DNA of 14,949 bases from Anaerolineaceae bacterium UBA5838 (GTDB taxonomy: Bacteria; Chloroflexota; Anaerolineae; Anaerolineales; Anaerolineaceae): assembly GCA_002432795.1 (NCBI GenBank), contig DJGU01000004.1, positions 31,685-46,633 of the forward strand, written 5' to 3'. Below, piece after piece: positions 1-5,664 of this stretch. Within the stretch, counting starts at the first letter, position 1. Each line of letters begins with the position of its first letter. Below the pieces are notes generated by a model. That model worked only from the letters and a program-made list of their open reading frames with translations, was not told the DNA's origin and did not search any database. The translations under genes and the position numbers were made by a program.

Positions 1-36
1 GCCTACGAGCTCCTGATCGCTGACCTGACCCGGTAA
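1..36 (+). CDS. 3' end of an upstream gene (partial)
   Basis: Frame 1 reads AYELLIADLTR and then TAA at 34-36, which is 23 nt before the next start codon. This is consistent with the tail of a co-directional gene that begins outside the window. Only eleven codons are visible, so no family can be assigned and chance open reading cannot be excluded. Confidence 0.3.
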   Translation, partial: AYELLIADLTR

Positions 37-59
37 GCTAACTCGTTTGAGGAAGAAAA

Positions 60-1091
60 ATGCCCTTTAACATCATTCGCAACGACATCGTCAAAATGAA
101 AGTGGATGCCATTGTCAACGCGGCCAACTCCGGGCTCAAACAGGGCGGTGGTGTGTGCGGCAGGATTTTTTCGGCCGCCGGCGAGCAGGAGATGACCAAA
201 GCCTGTGACGCGATTGGCTGGTGCGAACCAGGCAGTGCTGTGATCACTCCCGGCTTTAATCTGCCCGCAAAATTCGTGATCCACACGGTTGGTCCAGTCT
301 GGCAGGGCGGAAAACAGGGCGAGGAGAAGGTCCTGCGCAGCGCTTACCGCTCCAGCCTTGAGCTTGCTTTGGAGCACGGTCTGGAGAGCGTTGCCTTCCC
401 GTTGATCTCCTCTGGCATTTACGGATACCCCCATCAAGAGGCTTTGGCTGTTGCGCTGGATGAAATAAACCGCTTTCTCTTTCAGCACGATATGCAGGTG
501 ACTCTGGTCATGTTTGACCAGACCGCTGTCGCGTTGGGTTTCAAACTCCGTAAAGACCTGATAAGTTACATTGACGATCATTATGTAAGCGAGCATCTCG
601 ATCGCGATCGGCAGCGAAGGCACCTTAACGAGTCGCGCCCATCTTCCAGTCAGGTTTTTCAGGATTCACTGCAATTGGATGAACCACAGTTCTCTTATGG
701 TGCACCACTCACCCAACCAGCCGATGAAATCAAAGGTTTTAAAATTCCGAAAGAAAAAACGTTCTCGGAAGCTCTACTCGACATCATCGATGCCAAGGGC
801 ATGACCGATGTGGAGACTTACAAACGCTCCAACATCGACCGCCGGCTCTTCAGCAAGATCCGCAGCAATGCCGGTTATGCGCCCAGCAAGTCCACCGTGC
901 TGGCTCTCACGATTGGACTGCGGCTCTCGGTGCAGGACGCGCAAGACCTGCTGGCGCGCGCGGGTTTCGCCTTCAGCCCTTGCGACACGCGCGACCTGAT
1001 CGTGCGCTATTTTTTGGAAAAGGGTGATCACGACATAGCCCGGGTGAACGCCGCGCTTTACGATTTTGATCAGAGTTTGCTCGGCGTGTAA
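60..1091 (+). CDS. Macro-domain protein with C-terminal HTH-like domain
   Basis: A 343-residue protein. Residues 1-175 form a macro domain, a fold that binds ADP-ribose and often hydrolyses O-acetyl-ADP-ribose or mono-ADP-ribosyl groups. Visible motifs are VDAIVNAANSGL (15-26), GGGVCGRIF (29-37) and FPLISSGIYGYP (113-124). MacroD/YmdB-type hydrolases usually read GGGVDGAI, so Cys33 stands where the catalytic Asp is expected. A low-conservation linker (about 177-232) leads to a helical domain (233-343) containing YKRSNIDRRLFSKIRSN and ALTIGLRLSVQDAQDLLARA. This resembles an XRE-like HTH module fused to macro domains in other bacteria. The start is supported by GAGGAAG at 49-55. A VWA gene follows after 75 nt. 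The macro assignment is firm; the substrate and the role of the C-terminal domain are not known. Confidence 0.9.
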   Translation: MPFNIIRNDIVKMKVDAIVNAANSGLKQGGGVCGRIFSAAGEQEMTKACDAIGWCEPGSAVITPGFNLPAKFVIHTVGPVWQGGKQGEEKVLRSAYRSSLELALEHGLESVAFPLISSGIYGYPHQEALAVALDEINRFLFQHDMQVTLVMFDQTAVALGFKLRKDLISYIDDHYVSEHLDRDRQRRHLNESRPSSSQVFQDSLQLDEPQFSYGAPLTQPADEIKGFKIPKEKTFSEALLDIIDAKGMTDVETYKRSNIDRRLFSKIRSNAGYAPSKSTVLALTIGLRLSVQDAQDLLARAGFAFSPCDTRDLIVRYFLEKGDHDIARVNAALYDFDQSLLGV

Positions 1092-1138
1092 AATGTCGCC
1101 CACCAGGCGACCACGCCACAAGCTTGGGGGGATATCAT

Positions 1139-1163
1139 AGACCTCAGATCAACAAGGAGGTCT
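1139..1163 (+). promoter_or_regulatory. Inverted repeat covering the VWA-gene Shine-Dalgarno
   Basis: AGACCTC (1139-1145) and GAGGTCT (1157-1163) form a perfect 7-bp inverted repeat with an 11-nt loop. The ribosome-binding site AAGGAGG (1154-1160) overlaps the right arm, so folding would hide most of it from the ribosome three nt before the ATG at 1167. This suggests translational control of the VWA gene. The hairpin is short, so control may be weak or may need a partner. Confidence 0.45.
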
Positions 1164-1166
1164 ACA

Positions 1167-1802
1167 ATGAACAAAACAGAACTGATTTTTATCCTCGACC
1201 GCAGTGGCTCAATGGGAGGCTTGGAAACTGACACAATCGGGGGCTTCAATGCCACCATCAGCGACCAGAAAAAGATCGACGGGGAAACCCGCGTGACCAC
1301 CATCCTGTTCGACAACTTCTTTGAAATCCTGCATGACCGCATCAACCTGCAGGATATTGTGCCTCTGACCGATAAGGATTACTTTGTCCGCGGCAGTACC
1401 GCGCTTTATGACGCTGTCGCGCTTGGCATTCGCAAGATCGCCAATGTGCAGAAGCATATTAGACCGGAAGGTCGGGCAGACAAGGTTATCATGGTCATCA
1501 CCACCGACGGTTATGAGAACAGCTCGCGCGAAACCAACGCCACAATGCTTCATCAGATGATTGACGACTGCAAGAAACAAGGCTGGGAATTCCTCTTCCT
1601 GGGTGCCGATATCGACGCGCAAGCTGCCGCAGGAGAGATTGGCATTGAAAGCCACCGGGCTGCCAACTTCGTCAAGGATAAGCAGGGAGTGCGAGTGCAG
1701 TATGACTCGCTCAATGTTGCCATCAGCGCGATGCGTAGTGGCGCTCCGCTTCCAAAAGACTGGAAGGAAAAGCTCGATCAGGACAATAAGCGCGCCAAAT
1801 AG
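1167..1802 (+). CDS. VWA-domain protein with intact MIDAS
   Basis: A 211-residue protein made almost entirely of one von Willebrand factor A domain. The metal-ion-dependent adhesion site is complete: DRSGS (Asp11, Ser13, Ser15), Thr78 in GSTALYDA, and Asp114 in TTDGYEN. No signal peptide or membrane segment is seen, so it is probably cytosolic. VWA proteins of this sort act as metal-dependent protein-protein interaction modules, and small stand-alone ones occur in bacterial stress-response (Ter-type) neighbourhoods. It follows the macro-domain gene in the same direction and may be co-transcribed with it. The start is fixed by a strong AAGGAGG at 1154-1160, itself inside an inverted repeat. 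The partner is unknown. Confidence 0.88.
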   Translation: MNKTELIFILDRSGSMGGLETDTIGGFNATISDQKKIDGETRVTTILFDNFFEILHDRINLQDIVPLTDKDYFVRGSTALYDAVALGIRKIANVQKHIRPEGRADKVIMVITTDGYENSSRETNATMLHQMIDDCKKQGWEFLFLGADIDAQAAAGEIGIESHRAANFVKDKQGVRVQYDSLNVAISAMRSGAPLPKDWKEKLDQDNKRAK

Positions 1803-1803
1803 T

Positions 1804-1851
1804 GGGGGTTATAAGGGGGTTAAGAAGGGGGATGAGGGGGATGGGCTGGGG
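1804..1851 (+). other. G-run tract with G-quadruplex potential
   Basis: Immediately after the VWA stop codon there are four runs of exactly five G (1804-1808, 1815-1819, 1827-1831, 1836-1840). They are separated by 6, 7 and 4 nt, and then come GGG (1843-1845) and GGGG (1848-1851). This satisfies the usual intramolecular G-quadruplex pattern on the plus strand, in both the DNA and the VWA mRNA 3' end. Folding is inferred, not shown. Confidence 0.6.
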
Positions 1852-1918
1852 CAAAAACTGCCTCAGCCTGTTTTATTCAACAAAAATACTCTCAGTACCT
1901 GATAGAGTCCTAACCAGA

Positions 1919-2085
1919 CGTCATTGCAAGTTTAATCTGTCATTGCGAGGGACGAAGCAATCTAAAATCTCAACCCAGAGGACAATTAACTAATCACAAA
2001 GACGCCAAACAAATTTGCCTCGCGAGTAATGAACCTGATCCTGCTACATCCAGTATCCTTAGCATACCCAGAGTCTAGATTGCTT
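1919..2085. repeat. Remnant of a palindromic dispersed repeat
   Basis: GTCATTGCGAGGGACGAAGC (from 1939) continues as AATCT to 1963. It matches, from memory, a palindromic intergenic repeat family found in many environmental bacterial genomes. A partial copy, GTCATTGCAAG, begins at 1919. AGATTGCTT at 2077-2085 is the exact reverse complement of 1955-1963, as if it were the opposite end of a degraded inverted pair. The internal stem ATTGC/GCAAT (1942-1946 with 1957-1961) can fold alone. No transposase or clear target-site duplication is visible. The family identity needs a genome-wide comparison. Confidence 0.5.
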
Positions 2086-2144
2086 ACGAAATAGTACACT
2101 ACGTGTCACAAAGGAGGTTCGCAATAACAGATAAAAGGCAGATC

Positions 2145-2187
2145 TTCGATAAGATAAGAGTTTTTATCTTATCGAAAGCCCTTTTTT
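2145..2187 (+). terminator. Long stem-loop with T-tract (orphan terminator)
   Basis: TTCGATAAGAT (2145-2155) pairs perfectly with ATCTTATCGAA (2166-2176). Two further A-T pairs close a six-nt loop, for a stem of about 13 bp. AGCCC and then six T (2182-2187) follow, giving a rho-independent-like structure on the plus strand. No gene lies directly in front: the VWA stop is about 340 nt upstream. It may end the macro/VWA transcript or an unannotated small RNA. The AT-rich stem and the gap before the T-run lower confidence. Confidence 0.5.
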
Positions 2188-2409
2188 GTATTCCTGTTAA
2201 TGGGACTACTTGACTACAAAATAGGCCCTGCACCTTGTGAACTATTTTCGTCACAATTTATAAAATTAATCTATGATGGCGTTGAAATCCTTTTTAGAGT
2301 CCTAAGGTATAGCTTTGTCCTTGTTGATAACATTTTTTGTCAATTTGGGAAACTCAGGTGTTTGTTAAACAAGAATTTACTTTTAGAGGTAGTGTATATT
2401 ACGGGGATC
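2188..2409. other. AT-rich stretch with no gene seen
   Basis: This stretch is visibly richer in A and T than the flanking genes. An open frame beginning at 2200 on the plus strand runs antisense into the FmdB-type gene, lacks a ribosome-binding site and has no recognisable motif, so it is not called. No RNA gene or repeat was recognised here. Confidence 0.4.
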
Positions 2410-2435
2410 AAAAAAAAACCGCCTATTCGACGGTT
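2410..2435 (-). terminator. Rho-independent terminator overlapping the FmdB stop
   Basis: Read on the minus strand, AACCG (2435-2431) pairs with CGGTT (2421-2417) around a nine-nt loop. A run of eight to nine T follows at 2418-2410. The stop codon of the FmdB-type gene (2423-2425) lies inside the hairpin loop, so coding sequence and terminator overlap. The stem is short, but the T-tract is strong. Confidence 0.65.
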
Positions 2436-2731
2436 GTTGTACTTGCTTTGGCGGGTTCTTTGGACGAGCCCTCTGTCTTACTCTCAGACGGCGACTTGGA
2501 GCCATTGCCGCCATCCCCTTCAGACTTATGGCTGTACTTTTGCCCGGACGGCGAGCGGTTGTCGGTGGCGTAAAACCCTTTACCCTTGAAAACAATGCCT
2601 ACCGGCTGGTAGACCTTGCGCAGCGCGACCGTATTGCAATTGGGGCAAACGGTGAGGGGATCATCGGTGAAATGTTGGAATTGATCGAAATGATAATCGC
2701 AATTCTCACACTTATAACTGTAAATTGGCAT
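2423..2731 (-). CDS. FmdB-family zinc-ribbon protein
   Basis: A 102-residue protein that begins MPIYSYKCENC, the classic opening of the FmdB putative regulatory family. Four cysteines in two CxxC pairs (Cys8/Cys11 and Cys29/Cys32) form a predicted zinc ribbon. The family's FKGKGFYATDNR segment follows at about 48-59. The last 40 residues are low-complexity, rich in Ser, Lys, Glu and Thr, and probably disordered. Despite the name, a regulatory role is poorly established for the family. The gene is a single unit, divergent from the peptidase cluster, with AGGAGA about 11 nt before the start, a sigma70-like promoter upstream and a terminator over its stop. Confidence 0.9.
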   Translation of the reverse strand: MPIYSYKCENCDYHFDQFQHFTDDPLTVCPNCNTVALRKVYQPVGIVFKGKGFYATDNRSPSGQKYSHKSEGDGGNGSKSPSESKTEGSSKEPAKASTTTVE

Positions 2732-2760
2732 TTTCTACTTACTTCTCCTGGTCAAGAGTC

Positions 2761-2789
2761 ATTATAGTACCACAAAATGACATACAAAA
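2761..2789 (-). promoter_or_regulatory. Candidate sigma70 promoter of the FmdB-type gene
   Basis: On the minus strand, TTTTGT (2789-2784) and a perfect TATAAT (2766-2761) are separated by 17 bp, about 30 nt upstream of the ATG at 2731. The -10 box is exact and the -35 box is weak. Confidence 0.55.
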
Positions 2790-2885
2790 ATCTTACTGCT
2801 TGTGCATTAGATTTGTGTCAGATTGGGTCCCCCGATGAAGGGTTTGAGAGAACCAAACATCCTGCATGCCAGGAAAGCCGGTACA

Positions 2886-2928
2886 CAAAAACTACCTTAT
2901 CTGTCTTGCGATATAATCGAAACCTGTA
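2886..2928 (+). promoter_or_regulatory. Leaderless-type promoter of C39-like gene 1
   Basis: CAAAAACTA (2886-2894), a 17-bp spacer and TATAAT (2912-2917) precede the ATG at 2928 by only 10 nt. Transcription would therefore start at or next to the start codon, and no Shine-Dalgarno is present. The same two boxes with the same spacing occur before paralogue 3 (5621-5652), which makes coincidence less likely. Confidence 0.55.
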
Positions 2929-4265
2929 TGACTGAAGAAAATAATATCATCAAAGCGCGCGCAAACCGCAAACGTCCGGTTTGGCTGATCATCCTTGGTA
3001 TTCTGCTGATTGGGGTAGTGGTGTTGTTCGCGCTTTACCAGGTGCCCGCGATCCACGACCGCGCGTATTTTTACGTGACCACGCTACGTTCCCGCGTCTA
3101 TTACTTCTTCAGACCCCCGGCTGCGTCGACCTTTAACCCTTCGGAGAAATCCACCCCTGACGCAAATGTCGCCGCCACCCTTACGGCGTTCATCCCTACC
3201 CCTACGGCTACTTACACACCCGAACCTACAACAGGCACTACTCCTGAGAATACAGTTATTGTTTCTCCCACGCCAAGCCCCACTCCAATCCCTGCTGCGG
3301 TGCAGCTTGAGGGTGTGGTGCAGGAGTATCAGCGTTTGAACAGCTGCGGTCCAACTAACCTTGCCCTTGCTTTGCGCTATTGGGGTTGGGTGGGTGAGCA
3401 GATTGACATCGAGCAGGTGGTCAAACCCCGCCTTGAAGACCTCAACGTCACGCCACAGGAAATGCTTACCTACATCCAGGAGAACACCCAACTGGATGCG
3501 GTTCTGCGGTTTGGTGGTACTGTCGATTTACTTAAACGACTGGTGGCTGCCGGTTATCCCGTGCTTGTGGAACGCGGTTATGTCAACCTTGATATAGATT
3601 GGAATGGCTGGATGGGGCATTATGGCGTTGTTGATGGTTATGATGACGCGCAACATGCCGTTCACATCCCCGACACCGTCAATGGCAACATTTGGGTTGA
3701 TTACGATACGCTTCAGAAGTTCTGGGATGAATTTTCGGGCACCTACCTGGTCATTTTCCCACCTGATGAGCGAGAGATTGTAATGGGGCTGCTTGGAGAT
3801 CATGCTGACCCCGAATACAACCTGGACACCACCCTGGAGCTCTTTCGAAACCGATCTGAAACAGCCGCTCGTTCTGAGCAGTACTTCGCTTACTATAGCC
3901 TCGGTGAACTATTGGTTATGAAGAAAGACTACGTCAACGCTGCTGAAGCTTTCGACAAAGCATTCGAAGTATACGGCTGGCTGCCGGTGGACGACCGCCC
4001 CTGGCGCATGCTCTGGTACCAGGTTGGTCCATATGAAGCCTATTATTACACCGGTAGATACAAAGACGTGGTCAGCCTGACTTATAAAACAATAACAGAC
4101 GCCAGCACAGCGGCTCTGCCCGAGACGTTCCTCTGGAGCGGTCGGGCTAATGTAGCCTTGGGCAACACTCAGACCGCAATATTGGATTTTAAACGCGCCT
4201 TGCAGTGGCATCCCGGCTGGCCTCCTGCCCTGGCTGAGCTCAAAGCTCTGGGCGTTGAACCCTAA
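2928..4265 (+). CDS. Membrane-anchored C39-like peptidase with TPR-like tail, paralogue 1
   Basis: A 445-residue protein when started at 2928. Basic residues precede one TM helix (about 18-37), predicting an N-in, C-out topology. A conserved juxtamembrane segment with YYFFRPP comes next, then a Pro/Thr-rich spacer (89-122). A papain-like Peptidase_C39_2-type domain spans about 125-280 with Gln135, Cys140 in NSCGPTN, His231 in GWMGHYGVV and Asp249 in HIPDT, so the catalytic set is complete. A helical TPR-like region (about 318-435) ends the protein. C39 enzymes classically trim Gly-Gly leaders, but here there is no ABC-transporter domain, so the substrate is unknown. An open frame extends to an ATG at 2823, but that start has no support and would place the promoter-like boxes inside the gene. 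Gene 2 follows after 28 nt. Confidence 0.85.
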   Translation: MTEENNIIKARANRKRPVWLIILGILLIGVVVLFALYQVPAIHDRAYFYVTTLRSRVYYFFRPPAASTFNPSEKSTPDANVAATLTAFIPTPTATYTPEPTTGTTPENTVIVSPTPSPTPIPAAVQLEGVVQEYQRLNSCGPTNLALALRYWGWVGEQIDIEQVVKPRLEDLNVTPQEMLTYIQENTQLDAVLRFGGTVDLLKRLVAAGYPVLVERGYVNLDIDWNGWMGHYGVVDGYDDAQHAVHIPDTVNGNIWVDYDTLQKFWDEFSGTYLVIFPPDEREIVMGLLGDHADPEYNLDTTLELFRNRSETAARSEQYFAYYSLGELLVMKKDYVNAAEAFDKAFEVYGWLPVDDRPWRMLWYQVGPYEAYYYTGRYKDVVSLTYKTITDASTAALPETFLWSGRANVALGNTQTAILDFKRALQWHPGWPPALAELKALGVEP

Positions 4266-4293
4266 CCTGAAACCATCCACCTGAAGAGACACT

Positions 4294-5619
4294 ATGTCAG
4301 CAAGCAAAAAGAACTTTAAAAAAACTCTTGGAAAGCGCTCACTATGGCGCAAGCCCTGGCCTTACCTCGCGATCCTGGCGGCAATAGGATTGCTCGGATT
4401 TGCTGCAATGCAAGTTCCCGCGGTGGAAAGGCGCGTACTTAACCTGTATTCAACGCTCTACTATCGACTCAATCCGCCATCAGAAAACGTCTTTGGTCCA
4501 TCTCAGCAGGGCACACTCGATGCGAGTGTGCTGGCTTCGCTGACTGCCATGGCACCCACGCAGACGCCTGTCCCAGAACAGACGCCGACCCCAGAAGGCG
4601 ATCCTGCCCAGCCGACTGCCACGCCCGAACCGACTCCCACCCTGGTTCCATTTCCTGCTGCTTTTACCCTGGATGGCATGGGACTGGAATACCAGAGCTT
4701 CAACAACTGCGGACCAGCCAACCTCTCGATGGATATCACTTACTGGGGCTGGCCGAGCAACCAGGCTGTGACCGAAGCCGGTCTCAAAACCCACAAAGAC
4801 GACCGCAACGTGATGCTCAGCGAGATGCGTGATTATGTGATTGAAAAGACCGACCTAATGGCTTTGATCCGCTATGGCGGTACGCTCGATACCCTCAAAC
4901 GCCTGGTTTCAAATGGTTACCCGGTCTTGCTGGAACGCGGTCACACCGATCCGGATGACGGCTGGATGGGGCACTACAGTATTGTGACTGCCTACGATGA
5001 TGCCAGGCAGACGGTGCGCATTCCGGATACACTTTTGGGGATCATGACCCTCAGTTATGATGAACTGATGCTCGACTGGGCGCATTTTGACGGGATCTAC
5101 CTGGTTGTCTACCCACCCGAGCGTGAGGCGGAGGTGTTGACGCTGCTTGGATCGGATGCTGACACTGCCGTAAATTTGCAAAACGCGCTCGATCAGGTTA
5201 CTGCACGCATCCAGGATGTAAGCGGGCGCGAACTGTTTTTTGCCTGGTACTCGCGCGGGAGTATTTTGGTTGAGATGCAAAACTACCTCGAGGCAGCTCA
5301 GGCTTATGACCAGGCTTTTGCTGTCTATGCCCAATTGCCTCCTGGGGAACGTCCCTGGCGCATCACCTGGTACCAGGTGGGTGCTTATCCGGCTTACTAT
5401 TACACTGGGCGCTACCAGGATACCCTCGACATTGCGATGCAGACCATCACCAACACCAGCCTCCCCTCCCTGCCCGAAACCTGGTATTGGGCTGGGCGTG
5501 CAGCAGCTGCCTTGCGAATGAATGATGACGCCATCTCACACTACCGCAAAGCGCTCGAATATCACCCCGGTTGGGCTTTACCCCTCGAAGGTTTGGCTGA
5601 GCTGGGTGTGCAGCCCTGA
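4294..5619 (+). CDS. Membrane-anchored C39-like peptidase with TPR-like tail, paralogue 2
   Basis: A 441-residue protein with the same layout as its neighbours: basic N-terminus, TM helix about 23-41, the block QQGTLDASVLASLTAMAP (71-88, almost identical in paralogue 3), a Pro/Thr-rich spacer (about 88-118), a C39-like domain and a TPR-like tail (about 314-428). The predicted catalytic residues are Gln134, Cys139 (NNCGPAN), His227 (GWMGHYSIV) and Asp245 (RIPDT). It lies 28 nt after gene 1. A weak purine-rich GAAGAGA precedes the ATG, and it lacks the promoter boxes seen before genes 1 and 3, so it is probably read from the gene 1 promoter. It is predicted to act on the outer face of the membrane; the substrate is unknown. 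Confidence 0.88.
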   Translation: MSASKKNFKKTLGKRSLWRKPWPYLAILAAIGLLGFAAMQVPAVERRVLNLYSTLYYRLNPPSENVFGPSQQGTLDASVLASLTAMAPTQTPVPEQTPTPEGDPAQPTATPEPTPTLVPFPAAFTLDGMGLEYQSFNNCGPANLSMDITYWGWPSNQAVTEAGLKTHKDDRNVMLSEMRDYVIEKTDLMALIRYGGTLDTLKRLVSNGYPVLLERGHTDPDDGWMGHYSIVTAYDDARQTVRIPDTLLGIMTLSYDELMLDWAHFDGIYLVVYPPEREAEVLTLLGSDADTAVNLQNALDQVTARIQDVSGRELFFAWYSRGSILVEMQNYLEAAQAYDQAFAVYAQLPPGERPWRITWYQVGAYPAYYYTGRYQDTLDIAMQTITNTSLPSLPETWYWAGRAAAALRMNDDAISHYRKALEYHPGWALPLEGLAELGVQP

Positions 5620-5620
5620 G

Positions 5621-5664
5621 CAAAAACTAGCAAATTTTTGCACTGTTATAATGCCAAGTAGTTA
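5621..5664 (+). promoter_or_regulatory. Leaderless-type promoter of C39-like gene 3
   Basis: CAAAAACTA (5621-5629) starts two nt after the paralogue 2 stop codon. It is followed by a 17-bp spacer, TATAAT (5647-5652) and, 11 nt later, the ATG at 5664. There is no Shine-Dalgarno. Both boxes and the spacing match the promoter of paralogue 1, while the spacers differ. Confidence 0.55.

Noticed and set aside
2200..2589. 129-codon plus-strand frame in the gap and across the FmdB-type gene
   Set aside because: It has no Shine-Dalgarno or recognisable motif, and half of it is antisense to a confident gene.
2823..2927. 35-codon N-terminal extension of C39-like paralogue 1
   Set aside because: It has no SD, no counterpart in paralogues 2 or 3, and it would place the TATAAT promoter box inside the coding region.
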